A DNA stretch of 64,000 bases, taken from NCBI GenBank assembly GCA_006937955.1, contig SSNP01000024.1:1545523-1609522 (forward strand), written 5' to 3'. Below, piece after piece: positions 46,401-59,300 of this stretch (its first letter is position 1; every line of letters starts with the position of its first letter). The stretch is from Pachypanchax playfairii. Its lineage: Eukaryota > Chordata > Actinopteri > Cyprinodontiformes > Aplocheilidae. The translations under genes were made by a program, and so were the position numbers. Under the pieces are notes generated by a model, which did no database searches, was not told where the DNA came from, and was given only the letters and a program-made list of their open reading frames with translations.

Positions 46401-49400
46401 GGGATTTTCACGTGTGATGTCGAAGCTGATTTTCCAATAAAAAGCCAGAACATGTTTCCTGGGTTTTTGTCTAATTTGTTAGTGAAAACAAGCAGCTAGA
46501 AGAACCAGAATGGAAAGTTTAGGGGCTTTTGAAGTTACTCAAGTGTGGAACTAAAAACTGAAGGTGATCAGAAGCCGCTCGGTTGTCGATAACACGCCCA
46601 CATCCTCTCAGACTTCAGGTTTATCTGGATTATGACATTGTTTTGTTTTCTTCAGCTGTTGAGTCACTCTCCTTGTTTCCAGGCACTCAAGTTGTTGTTG
46701 AGTCTTTAAAGACTGAACTGATCTTTCTTTCCACTGAAACACAACGTTTCTATGAAAATGAAGAACAAACCCTGCTTCTGCTATCAGACTGTCACTCACT
46801 ATTACCAGAAACCTAAAAGAGGCCAAGCGAGTAACCAGGAGGTGAGTCAGGAGCTCAGACTCAGTCTGGATGAGTCTCAGCTTTCGGGCACGTGTGCTGC
46901 GGTTACACAGTACGATGGTGAAACAAGGTCACGTTTGACTGCTTTACTTTTTACAACTAAACCTTATTTTAGTCACACAGTTAGTGAAAGCAGACACAGT
47001 TGATCTTTTTAACAGGAAGTGTCAGGCTTAAAGCCCCTCCCTCCCTGTCTCTCTCTCTTCGTTACTCTTCAGGGAGGCCTACTTCCTGTGCTCAGGACCA
47101 CGGTTTCCTCTCCCCTCTGAGCTCAGTTCCTCTTCTCTTTAACGTCACATGCAACTGATCTTTCTGTACGAGTGTAAGAGACGCAGCCCACTGACCCAGT
47201 TGTATGTCAGTCACAGTCCAGATGTCTCTGTGGCAGTGCAGCAAACAAAAAGACTGACATTTTATTTTCTGTTACAGGCTCCTCCCCCTTCTACTAGAAA
47301 AATAAAAGTATAGAGTTGGTGCAAGTGGGTTTTAAGAGCAACAAAAATTACAGCTCTTCACTCTCATGGTCTTGATGCATAGCAGATGTTAGAAGTTATA
47401 GAAGGAGATGGAGCAGCTACTTTACATTTAACATCCCAAGCCCCGAACACCTTGTATTACTTTGAAAATCCTTTTGCTTCCTGTTTATGCTGGAACGTCT
47501 CATATGTGCTAATCTGTAACATGTACCTGATTGTTCAGCTCGGTTTGCTGTTGAACTAGAACAATCTTTTTTTGTGTCCTCATCTGCCCCCGTGTGCGTA
47601 CGCACACGCGTGTTGGTTGGAACAATGTCTTCTGAGTTCTCTGTGTATGATTAGGTGATTAGGGAGGCAGACATGATCAAGTTTAGCCCTCATCGCTGGC
47701 TGGGAAAGGCACGCTCTGACGTTTGTTCATGCACACACACATGCACGTACATGCACAGACTCTCAGGGAAAGAAGGAATGAGGCGGGGGAGGACGGATGC
47801 AGAGGCTGGCTCTTCCTCTGTGCGTGAGAGAAAATGTTTGGTGTTTCCTCCAGAACATCGTCTCTATCTGCAACTGATTATGTAACGACCAAATAAAGAA
47901 CAGGAGGAGAGAGAGAGGCCCTGAGACGACCATGCATGGTCTTTCCTCTATCCACAACTCTGTTTCCTCTTCATTTTATCTTGTCTAAACTTAATCTGCA
48001 GAACAAAGATCTAGAGATGTGGCTTCATTCAGCAGCCTTCTGGTCATTGTTGACTTCTTCAATATCTCAGCTAAACTTCACAGATCTGCATGACGTCACA
48101 CTTCTGATGGAAAATCTGAGATGAGGTGATCGTTTCATGACAGAAAGTAAACCCTGTTCCACATGTGGATATTTTTTTGTAGCGTGGGGCGTCATGGTGT
48201 TGGTCATGCTGAGGTTCAGTTCAGGCCAGTGGTTAGAAGCTTCAAGACAAACATTTAGTTTTAACTGTTTGCTTCCCTCTGCTCGTGTTGCTGACTCGTC
48301 ATCCCTTCCTGATTTTGGAGTGTTTCATTTGTTTTCTTTATTTTGAGTATTTGGGTCTCTTATTGGCTTCTTGGTTACAGTAAATGGCAGAGTGTGTTAA
48401 AGCTGCTGCTGAGGGGAAACTAACGCCTGACTACAGCGAGGGTGTTGATCGTAACAACTCTTTCATGTTGGGTGTCGTTTGGGGGGATTTTGTGTTAATG
48501 AGACTCTCAGTGGGGAAACGTTTGGATTAAACACTTACATGTTGTATTTGATAGAAAAATACGCTGATTGTTATCGATGTTTCACCGGAGTGTCCTTAAA
48601 TCTCTCTGACTTATTGAAAAGTTCTGCTCATAGAAGCAGCTGTGGTTACGAGGAGGTAAAAGTGAAAACAATCACAACCTTTAATGAAAGTCGTCTGAGT
48701 CAAATTCAACCTGCTTTGACTTCTTCTGATTGTAAATGAGCAACTAATCAGATGTTCAAAGAATTCTCATCATTTCTCTTGAAGTTGCGGTTTGCCTTTT
48801 CGATTTCTCTTGCGAGCAGTGAACCCCCCTCCCCCCCACAAAGAACTCATCACATCCTGTTTGTACATTTCACACTTGCACATTCCATAAATAAAACAGA
48901 AATGACATCACGTAATCCAAAAAATTCCCCCAGTTGTTGCATCGTCGGTGATGTAGAAACACGCCCACGGTCACCTGACTGTAAGCGGTGTCCCAAGAGG
49001 GCCGGGTTTAAGGCTTGGGGTAAGCCCTTTCTCACCATGCTGAGTCATCGGGGGGGGGGGGGGTTCCCTGGAAAATGCCCTGCGTAACACTGCGCACATC
49101 GTTCTCACTGATTCTCCTGTAGGTGGTGTTGTTACCGCGGTAGCTATCTGGTTCTCACACAGCAAACAGATCGTCCGTGTAGCAACTGAAAGAAACTGTT
49201 GGTTGAAACAGACATAAACACACACCCTGTATGAAAGTAGTAATTAGAGCCTGAGCTCTGTGTCCCTGTTTGCCCTCACTAATCAAGTCTGGATCTGGAG
49301 TCTCCTCCACCTCCTCGTCACTCTGATGGTTGACTCGTCTGTTAAGCTGTAGTCAGTCTCACCATTGTGTCTGTGTGAGGAGAGAATAAGCGACTGGGCA

Positions 49401-49646
49401 GGCTGGAGCCCCCTCGGCTTCCATTGTGTCACACCCCCCCACCTCTGGTTTTCCACTCTGCTGGTGGTGATGATACATGGTCTCTGAGGTCAGGGAGCAG
49501 AATCAGCAGGGTAGACGACCACCTTTAGCTCAGAATGAATGGCGTGCTTTCAGAGTGCGAGGCACTAACTCTTGAGTATTGTGTTTACCGTGACCACATG
49601 TTGTTTTTATGACAACTTGACAACAAAGCTTCTCTTTGTTTTTCAG
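43459..49646 (+). other. kdm6b intron 1 (6.2 kb)
   Basis: The intron runs from gtgagt at 43459 to 'tttttcag' ending at 49646. It holds CA tracts (44569-44581), short C runs (44826-44837) and a 14-nt G run (49050-49063). No coding exon is recognised; a stretch of CpG sites continues into its first 1 kb. Confidence 0.55.
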
Positions 49647-49733
49647 GATTGAGGAGTCCCCAGAGAGATGATTGGCAGCTGAAGCTGAGACTTAACACAA
49701 CTGTGAATCGATAACTTGGTGCTACTCTGAAAG
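49647..49733 (+). other. kdm6b: kdm6b untranslated exon 2
   Basis: An 87-bp segment between a strong pyrimidine-tract acceptor (ending tttttcag at 49646) and donor 'aaag|gtaagc'. It has stops in all frames and a four-codon upstream ORF, ATG ATT GGC AGC TGA, at 49668-49682. It is called an untranslated exon because it precedes the coding start and has good splice signals at both sides. RNA evidence is lacking. Confidence 0.6.
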
Positions 49734-50701
49734 GTAAGCTGTGTGTTTGAGTCCTGCTGGTTAACGCCTGCCTATCTTCACACAGCAGCTGCGCCTGCTG
49801 GAGACGCTGGGTGAGATAGAGAGGCTGGCCTGTGTACATGTCAGCATACTGCCTCTAAAATATCCACAGCTGGGCTTTAAATAGAGAGACATCCAGAGTT
49901 AGTGGGAGGAAAAAAGGAAGAGAAGAGGAGCTGGTGGGAGGAACTCCTGCGTATGTATGAAGCTAATCTAGGAAGAGGAGTGAATCAGAACTTGTCTGGT
50001 GATCTCCAGCTGATGCAGGTGATATTACTGAACTTATTTTTGCGTATTTGGAGTTTTAACTTGGTGAAAAACCTGAAACTTATTTATTTCAGTGAATAAA
50101 AGAAGTCAAACAGATGTGAATTTAAAATGTAGTGCAGGTTTTAAACATGAAGTCAGACTGTGTTGATTCTAACATGCTGCTCAGGTGCCGTCATGGAGCT
50201 TTTTTTTTTACCAAACTTCTGGTTTTTATGGAATGTTTTTGTTTATTTTGAGGTATATTTCTGTTGTTTTTCCCTCCTTTGTTTCCTTGTGTTGTTTCGG
50301 TGTGTGTGGGAAGGTGTATGGGTGTTTTCATGGCACTGCTCCCACTCTCCACTCCATCTCCTCTCCTCAATCTATCCTTCCATCCTGTTCAGACCTTCTG
50401 TCGCTGCTCCCCCTGCCTTCCTCTCCATCACGCCTGCTGTAATGAGATTAAACCTTAGCGTATGCACTGGACACACACACACTTCAGAGTGGTGCAGTGC
50501 ACACACATAATCATCATTTTCTCTCTCATCTACTAAAACTGCACGAGCATGACACGACTGTGCAGTTTGCACTTGGATCGTGTCCAGAGCTGCACACTCT
50601 TGGCACACAACCAAAGCCTCTCACTCTTAGTCTCTCTGTTCCTCTATCAGGAGGCCCATGCTAAGGATTACAGTAACACCAGCTCTGCCCTCATAGGTGA
50701 G

Positions 50702-50757
<56 letters not shown>
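50702..50757. repeat. Poly-C tract, 56 nt, in intron 2
   Basis: Fifty-six consecutive C residues between 'gtgag' and 'gccaag'. It lies 288 bp upstream of exon 3. A run this long may be an assembly or consensus artefact in its exact length. Confidence 0.97.
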
Positions 50758-50758
<1 letters not shown>

Positions 50759-51045
50759 CCAAGCCATCTGGGTTTTAGGAATAATCCTATTCTGTGCCAT
50801 TTAATCTGCTGTCGCCCCCTAATGGATCAAAACCTGAACAGCAACCAGCTAAACAAAGAATTTTAAGCAAATGTAACTGGTAAATAGAAGAACTAAACAG
50901 ACTCTTGTCCTGCATGGTGCTTCCACCATCCCGTCTCTGCACTATATACACCCTACATAATGAAGAGCCCAGTGGCAGTTGTTGTCTTATCAATGAGTCT
51001 CTGTCTGGCTCGCTCTCATACAGGCTCTTCTGTTTTTCTCTGCAG

Positions 51046-51163
51046 CCAGTCGGCTTTTAGACTCCTGGTGCAGAAACCGATTCAGACGGTGCAGATCTTC
51101 TCAGTGTTGGAGTGAGGCCCTCTCTGTGCTGCAGTGGAGGGCTTCACAGATACAGCTAGTCTG
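51046..51163 (+). other. kdm6b: kdm6b untranslated exon 3
   Basis: A 118-bp segment with acceptor 'tttttctctgcag' before it and donor 'tctg|gtgagt' after it. It has no ATG, which suits the last wholly untranslated exon. The next exon begins at 51341, five bases before the start codon. Confidence 0.65.
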
Positions 51164-51345
51164 GTGAGTAAACTCCGAACTGCAATAAAACCAGTAATAG
51201 TTACATAATTTTACATCTTTTTTAGTGTTATTTATTTAAAACATGGCTAATTTAAAATCCAACATTTTGAAATACAACCTGTGACATGATTGTGTTTGTT
51301 CTTAGTGAGTGTCAGTAAAGTGGATGTGTTGAATTCCCAGGCTGG

Positions 51346-53391
51346 ATGCATCACGCAATAGAGCAGTTAGGCGGGCGAGGCACACGGGACTCTATCCCTC
51401 TGGACGGACTCAACCGGGGGCTATGGCCTCCCGTGAACAGCCCCTGGCAGACACATGCCAGGTCTGTAACCATGACAACAATAACATGTTTGTTCATTGT
51501 AATTCATCATGTCGTCTTAGAGCAGATATAAAGTGTTAAACCTGTATGAATTAGTCTGATTTGAGTTGGTGTTTCTCATCAGGTCACCTGCAATGAATCA
51601 ACACCAGCTACTTCATAATCTACCTCCTGGATCTGGAGCTATAGGTGGAGTCAACTATCACAGTAAATATTTAAGTAATGGGTAAGTTGTGTTAAAGATT
51701 TTCTTTCAGATTAAGTAAAATGTGTTATTGGTTCTTGCTGTAGTAACATTTATTTGTCATATTTTATAAACTAGGCCGATACGAGGAGGTGAAAAGCCCG
51801 AGTTCCCTCAAGCAATGTTTCCAGGGATGCAGAGGGAGCATCAGAGACCTCCCCCTCATCTTCATCCTCCTCCTCCTCCTCACAGAGCATGGGATCAACT
51901 TGACAAGCAGTATGATTCTCACCTTCCCCCTCAAGCCCATCCAGTTATGTCCCATCCCAGCGAGCCCTCGCTGCGTCTGTATAATGGTGGTTATGTGGGT
52001 GGCGGCGGGCCTCTCCTTCACCCTCATCTTCCTCCTAGCAGACTCAACCCTCTGATGAAGGTGAGATGAGCTACAGATGATTGTGGTTTAGCTTTGAGTG
52101 AGAACATACTGTTAATTGTCTGGTTTGGGGTCTTCAGGATCCTCATGTTCCCCGGGGTCCACCGCCACTGGGAGATGAAATGCGAGCTCAGGTGCACCAG
52201 GTAAGAGCCTCTCTAATTGGCTGTGACCTTGTTTCTTCATCCATACAGACAGAAGGGGATTCAATAAGATGATGAGACGTGTATAAGACACAGTTTTCAA
52301 CAAAGGACCTGATATGAACGAAGATTTACAACATGACAGATTTGTTTTATTTCTGTCCACAGCAACGGGTTTACCCAGGAGGTCCTTTGAAGAGAGCAGG
52401 TCCTCCTCTTGGGGAGCACTCTGTGATTCAACACACTCCTCCATCGTCTCTCCACATACCCGCTCATCCTGCTGCAGAAGACTGTCCCAGTCCCAGCAAG
52501 AGGAAACGGAGTCTGGATCAGGTATCTCATCCTGGACTGCATCGTTTCTCTGGCAGTCAGTCATCATCACTGTCTCAGCAGCAGCCTCCAGCTCATCAAC
52601 ACCCCCCAAAACCAGCTTTCTGGAACCCCATTCACAAGGACAACAGTGTCCTCTGGCAGCCACAGACATCCGACCTCAAGAGTCCACAATCGCAGGACTT
52701 TCAGGTCTGAACAGCAGCAAAACAAAAAGTGATAACGTCAGAGTTAAATCTGAGAGCGGATAGTAAAATGTTTATTAGATTCACTCATATAAAGACTTAC
52801 AGATCATTAGTATAATTTAACATCTTTATTTTACAGGAAAACAAACGAGGGATGAGCAGCTACACCACAAAGTCCTCTCATAACTCGTCCAGCCCCTCGA
52901 ACCGCTCTCCTCCATCAAACTCTTCTCCAGGAAGCTACAACCAAGGATGTGCGCCTCCGCTCCGCAAAGACATGTTACAACCTCAGGCTGTAAACCATCA
53001 CTCCCCTCATTCCTCTTATTCCAGTCCCAGCTCTAAACTGGAGCTGGGACCATCCTGCCAGGCAGTGGAGCCTCGTGGACTCCACAACCAGAGAAGCCCT
53101 TTTAACAGGGGCCAACGTGGCAGCAATACCCCGACTACTCCAACCATGGGAGATCGAGATCACCATATAAAAGCTCTGTCATCACCAGCAAACGCTTCTG
53201 CTACCAGCAACAAAAACAGCAGCAGCAGTGTGCCTTACAGCCATTTCCAGCCTCACCCAGGGCTGGGACACCAGGGTGCTCCCCCACCCCCTCCCCCTCC
53301 TCCTGCCAGCAGCACCTCAGTACCTCAGCAACAGCAAAGTGGTCCCCACGAGGCTTGGAGATACCAGAGCCGGCCGAGCAGTCATGCCTTG
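51346..53391 (+). CDS. kdm6b: KDM6B N-terminal disordered region (coding exons 1-6)
   Basis: Six exons encode residues 1-487. The first 25 residues fit the KDM6B start (MHHAI, then [13 protein letters not shown]). After that come Pro/His-rich stretches (a five-proline run in exon 3), a basic [11 protein letters not shown] segment (residues about 254-264) that corresponds to the human basic segment and is a likely nuclear signal, and a Ser/Asn/Pro-rich exon 6 with a nine-proline run. The TPR-like part of mammalian KDM6B (a WEQLGQLYE-type segment) is not seen in any of these exons. Two donors are weaker than usual: GTCTGT after 51461 and GTCTGA after 52704; reading through the latter meets a stop at once. 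Confidence 0.85.
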
Positions 53392-56300
53392 GTGAGTACG
53401 ACCAATTCTTATTACAAATATCACTTCACATAAATCAGCTGTTGTTTTTACATCAACTGACTGAAAATGTTGTTTTCCTTCAGGAGCCGAGCATCTACGC
53501 GCCTCCCCTTCTGCTACCTCACACCCAGCAGAACCACAATCAGGTCGTAGACAGTCGACTTCCAGGTTCAGCCCAGCATCATCATCATCATAACGTCAGC
53601 CCCCATCTGCCACCAACCAACTCCACCCGAACTCCAGTCATTACATCCAATCCTCCCATCGCCCTGACCTCCTGCACTGTCAGCCGCTATAGCAACAGTA
53701 ATGGCAGCTCTAATAGAGTCTCTATGGCAAATAGGTCCTCGGGGAACACATCGCCCCCTACTGGTTGCTCTGTGAATAATAGCAGCAACAATACCAGCTG
53801 GCAAAGAGTGACAGAGCCAAAGCCCCAAAACTCTACCAGTGTTGTAACCAGCCCCAAATCTCAGATGGATGCTCTACTGCGAGGAGGCTGTCAGAGAGCT
53901 CAACATCAGGAATCCACTAAACCCCAGCCCACAGAGAAGATGTCATACTACGCTCAGGCTAAACCTCCTCCTTCGTTTTCCTCATCGTCATTGTTCTCCT
54001 CAGGGCATCAGAGATCAGAGGACAGTGTGATTACAAGTAGGAGTTCAAAACAGCTTCCTATCTCTCCTACATACCATCCCACTCCTCCTCAACCAGCCAG
54101 TCCTGCCTTCTCCTCCAGAGTGTGTCACCAGCCAAACTCTACCCCAACACAGAGGTACTCCACTCCACAGGCTCCCGCCGCTGTCTCTCAGTCCATCGGA
54201 GATGTTTTAGACAAGCTTGATGCAGAGCTGGAGGGACATATGCAAGCTGAAGAGAGGCGGAGGAGAGACAGAGAGGAGCAGGAGAGAAAATTAAAAGAAG
54301 AGAAGCAAAAGAGAGAGTGGGAGCTGAGAAAAAAGCTGGATGAGGAGAGGAAGAGGAGAGAGCAAGAAAAGAGGAATGAAGAGGAGAAAAGGAAGCGAGA
54401 ACTGGAGAAACAGGAGGAGGAGAGGAGATTAAAACATGAGCTGGAGAAACAGAGGAAGCAAGAAGAGGAAAGGAGAAGAGAAATGGAGAGATTGGAGAAA
54501 GAGAGGAAAAGGAGAGAATGGGAGAGGCAAGAGGAGGAGAAGAAGAAAAAAATGAAATGGGAGATGAAAGAGCGGGAAAGGAAGAGGAAGGAGTGGGAGA
54601 GACAAGAGGAGGAGAAAAGGAAAAGAGAAGCTGAGAGACAGGAGAGAAGGAGGAGAGAAATGGAGAGGGAGGAGGAGGAGAAGAAAAGAATTCAGTTGGA
54701 AAGGAAAGAAGAAGAAAAAAGAAAAGAGGATAAACTTTGCAGTGAAAAAGGAAAAGAGCAGACTGCTATTGAAAATCTGGAACGACTGCTCTCTGGTTCT
54801 GTGGTTCCACCTCCTCCTCCTCTTTCCACTGTACCTGCACCTCCTTCCAACGCACCAATCCCAACCCCCCAGGCTTCTCCTCCTTACCCCTGGCTCAGTC
54901 GTGGAGGTGTTCCTTCCACTCAAACCAACCAGCCAGCTAGCACGTCTGCAGAGAGGCTGCGACCGCCCCCCCTCACGCCTCAGACCGAGTACGCCAGAGA
55001 AAAGCAGCGACAGAGAGAGATGTGGAGCAACAGCAGTACAGCGACATTCATTCCCTCATCAACACATAATACCTCAGGGATGACCCAGCCTGGATACCCC
55101 GATAAGCCCCCAACAATGCAAGCAGCACCTAACCAATCCAAAGACTCAGGCAGCATCCAGCACTCTCTCCCCACCTCGGCACTTCGAGAGCCCCCAAAAC
55201 TCTACCAGGCTTTGTCTCGAGAAAACCTTCCCCCACCACCGTTACCCCCCACCAGGGGAATCAGCAACAAACAGGCAGAGAGCAGCACCGACTCAGGCAG
55301 TGCTCAGTTTGAGGAAGAGCCCTCTGAATTACCCACAATGCTCCCTGATGGTCTGGCTAATATCATGGCAATGCTGGATGAATCCATCAAAAAAGAGGAG
55401 GAAATGTACAACAGTGAGAAGTCTGGGTCTACAGGTCTGCTGCACAACTTCACTCCAAGTGTTAATCCCATTAAGAACTACCTGTGTGCCCCAGACCTGA
55501 TCCCAGCAACAAAACATCAACCCAATCAGGAGGATTTGGGATCAAATGCAAGTCCACCTGTGCTCAGCCGTCAAGGCTCTCTGGCATCGCCTTGCAGCCG
55601 AACCTCTTCTCTTGAGGAGGAAGAGGACTTCCATAAAACTTCTCCAAACGTTCCTCTGAGCATTAAACCAAACGTGGACACAGGAATCGGAGTTGGTAAC
55701 ACAAACTACCGCCACAGTGATCTGGCCAAACTTTATGGTCTCCCTGAACGGAGTAAAAGTGAAGCTGATGAAGAATCTGAAGAGGACTCTGAAGCTCCAT
55801 CATGTTCTCCACCACCTCAAAGACCCCATCTCCATCAAACAGGAGTAAACATCATGTTCAAGTCTCTAGCAACGGTCTTGGAGAGCCAGAAGTATGCTTA
55901 CCGAGGTGGGCCCTTTGGGAGACCTCCTCCATCAGCTCTGGTTGGCGTCAAATATTCTTCCTCACTATCACTGGGTCCTGATATCTGCCGCCAACAGCAA
56001 GGCAGTTCTCCTACATCAGACTCAACAAGTCCACCATTTAGTCCTGCTGTCCCACATCAGAAATCATCCCCTCGTTCACCACTTGAAGACAAAAAACTAA
56101 AAACAGAGGACAATGATGTGTGGACAGATGAGGGCGAGACAGAGGACAGAGTCCTCTCCACTAAACAGAGGAATATTCCAACTATAAAACCTGTTAATGT
56201 GATCAAGGAAGAACAAGAGCTGACGACCATCTCTGAGTCTTCTCTGAAGGAGCTGGGCAGGAGCTGCGAGGTCATGCTGTGTCGACAGTCACTCGATAAA

Positions 56301-59300
56301 CCCGATAGTTACGACAGACACAAACCTGAGAAAGTAAAGGAGCACAAAGACAAGAAGCGAAAGCACGACCACAGCAGCAGGAAGCACGAAGACAAGAGGG
56401 AAAAGAAAAAGCATAGAGAAAAGAGAGATGACTTCTCCTCTTCATCTTCATCATCCAGCCATTCCAGCTCAAGCCACAAGCGGCACAAGGACGGCAAGAG
56501 CCACAAAAAGGACTGCAGGATTCTGGGTGACTTCAGTCACCGGAGGCACGAATCAGAGAAGAATAGAAGTCTTTACGAGACGGATAAAAAGAAACGGAAA
56601 GACGCGTCCGGCTCCAGCTCCATCAGTGAAGGCGAGCACGCTGAATGGACTTCAAGTTTGGAAGAAAGATCTTCTGAATATAAAACTGGTGCTAATTCTT
56701 GTTCATCATTAGGCTCCACGGACTTATTGAAATTAAAGGCGTTATCGGATGGACCACCGAAGGAGCTGAAGATCCGCCTGATCAAGGTGGAGAGCGGGGA
56801 CAGGGAGACGTTCATCGCCTCCGAGGTGGAGGAGAAGAGGATTCCTCTGAAGGAAATCAGCATCAAGAACACAGCCAGCGAAATCATCCGATCCTGCAAG
56901 TAAGTCAGTTGGACAAGATGTGTTTATCAATATTTTATAACACAGTTCTATACACAAACCTTCATGTTGTTCCTTCTTCCTGTTCCAGAGGGTCTCGTTT
57001 CAAAGGGAAATTTAAAGAATCCTACCTGCTGCCAGCCTTCTCTGTTAAACCCATAACCAACAATGAGCCCATCCCAAGAGAGAAGCTCAATCCTCCTACA
57101 CCCAGCATCTATGTACGCCATCACATTGTTGATACATTAGTTAATTCAGTTAATGTCTTGTTAAAGTATTAAAACAGGTAAGAAAGGTGTGATGTGCTGC
57201 CCCCTTGTGGTGACCGTGTGCTGTTTGTTTGTTTGCAGTTGGAGAGTAAGCGAGACGCCCTTTCTCCAGTTCTACTGCAGTTCTGCACAGACCCAAAGAA
57301 TCCTGTTACAGTCATTAGGGGACTGGCTGGATCACTTCGACTCAGTACGTTTATATTCAAGCATTTTTTCACTGTGATTAACTCAACTTGTAAATAGGAT
57401 GTATTGATTTTATAGATGTTTTCTAAATTTATAACTTCCTCTCTGTTTTTCCAGATCTGGGTCTGTTTTCTACCAAGTCTCTTGTGGAGGCAAATGCAGA
57501 GCAGGCCGTGGAGGTGAGGACTCAGGTGCAGCAGCCAGCTGATGAAAACTGGAACCCAAGCGGTACTGGTCAGACGTGGCCTTGCGAGAGCAGCAGATCC
57601 TACACTACCATCGCCAAGTACGCTCAGTACCAGGCCTCAAGCTTCCAGGAGAGTCTGCAGGTACAGAACATGACTCAGTAGTTTATCATTTCATCCATCT
57701 ATCTATGTGTACTCATCATGTTTTCTCTCTTCAGGAGGAGAAAGGCAGTGATGAGGAGGATGAGGACGATGAAAAGAAGCTGTTGATCAGTGCTGATACT
57801 AACAAAGACGGCTTAAAAGAAAGTAGCAAGTATGTATAACAATAAAAGCTCAATGTTTTGGTGTTTTAAAATGTATTCTAATGCTGTCATGTTTTTGTTT
57901 AGTGGTGAGCCAAAAGCAGTTGGAAAGATCATCAAATTTGGCACCAACATTGACCTCTCAGATCCCAAGAGGTAAGACGCAGTCTGCTTCAACACAAACA
58001 TGATTCTGTAGCAGAAGTTAAACTGGAAGTGGAGCTGATGCTGGTCTCTCTGCTCAGGTGGAAGCCTCAGCTTCAGGAGCTGCAGAAGCTTCCTGCGTTC
58101 ATGCGTGTGTCCTCCAGTGGAAACATGTTGAGTCATGTTGGACACACAATCTTAGGCATGAACAGTGTCCAGCTCTACATGAAGGTTCCAGGGAGCCGAA
58201 CACCAGGTAAAGAACACTGAATGATCAGCAGTGAACATGTTAGTATAACATACATGTGGCTCATTAAATGTTTATGTATTTTTATGCAACAGGTCACCAG
58301 GAGAACAACAACTTCTGCTCAGTCAACATCAACATCGGCCCTGGAGATTGTGAATGGTTCTGTGTTCATGACAACTACTGGGGGGCGATCAATGACTTCT
58401 GTGAGAAGTAAGAAAACTCTGGGTTATTGTCAAAATAATGGTCTGTACTGATGATACAGAGTCGCCTACTAAGTCTTACCCTTTTGTCTGCAGGCATGGA
58501 GTGGACTACCTGACAGGGTCCTGGTGGCCGGTACTGGAGGATCTCTACAACGCTAACATCCCAGTGTATCGTTTCATCCAGCGGCCAGGAGACCTGGTGT
58601 GGATCAACGCTGGTACTGTTCACTGGGTTCAGGCTGTGGGATGGTGTAACAACATCGCCTGGAATGTTGGACCTCTCAATGGTAAGAGTGCACCACCTAG
58701 TGGTTAAATATAGATCACACCAACATTGGGTGTTTGCTTTACTAGAGAAAACATCTCTCTGTAGGTTACCAGTACCAGCTGGCCTTAGAGAGGTTTGAGT
58801 GGAACGAAGTGAAGAAGGTCAAGTCTATTGTTCCCATGATTCACGTATCCTGGAACGTAGCTCGCACGCTCAAGATCAGTGATCCAGACACCTACAAAAT
58901 GATCAAGTAAGTTAATATCTTACATTGTTTGATTAGAATGATCAGCTCATTCCACAGCTGCATTGGAAAACATGGTTCTGTACCTTGTTGCCAGACACTG
59001 TCTGCTGCAGTCCATGAAGCACATCCAGATCCTGAGAGACCAACTGGTGGCTGAAGGCAAGAAGATTTCCTACCAGAGTCGGGTCAAAGATGAGCCTGCT
59101 TACTACTGCAACGAGTGTGATGTGAGTAAACACCAGTCTTACACTGCAGAATGAAGGAAGGAAGACATGGAGGCTGCATGTCAATCAGACTTCAGTTAAA
59201 AACTTTCCCTCCTCACACGAGGTCTCAAATAGTTGAACACACACCATTAATTGTGTCATGCTGATTAAGAGTATTACAATTATTGTAAATTGCTGAAACA

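Noticed and set aside
50549..50866. Open frame with a long proline run
   Set aside because: The prolines are translation of the 56-nt C tract in an intron.
52112..52669. 185-codon minus-strand open frame over kdm6b exons 4-5
   Set aside because: It spans coding exons and an intron of a confirmed + strand gene, has no recognisable domain and no independent promoter or splice signals.
53355..53483. First 43 codons of the 1182-codon open frame before the central kdm6b exon
   Set aside because: They overlap the previous exon in another frame and then run through an intron; a clear acceptor (ttccttcag) ends at 53483 and the preceding exon has a strong donor at 53392.
54429..54923. 164-codon antisense open frame, rich in Phe, Leu and Ser
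   Set aside because: It is the complement of the purine-rich Glu/Arg/Lys exon; absence of stops follows from composition and no domain is seen.
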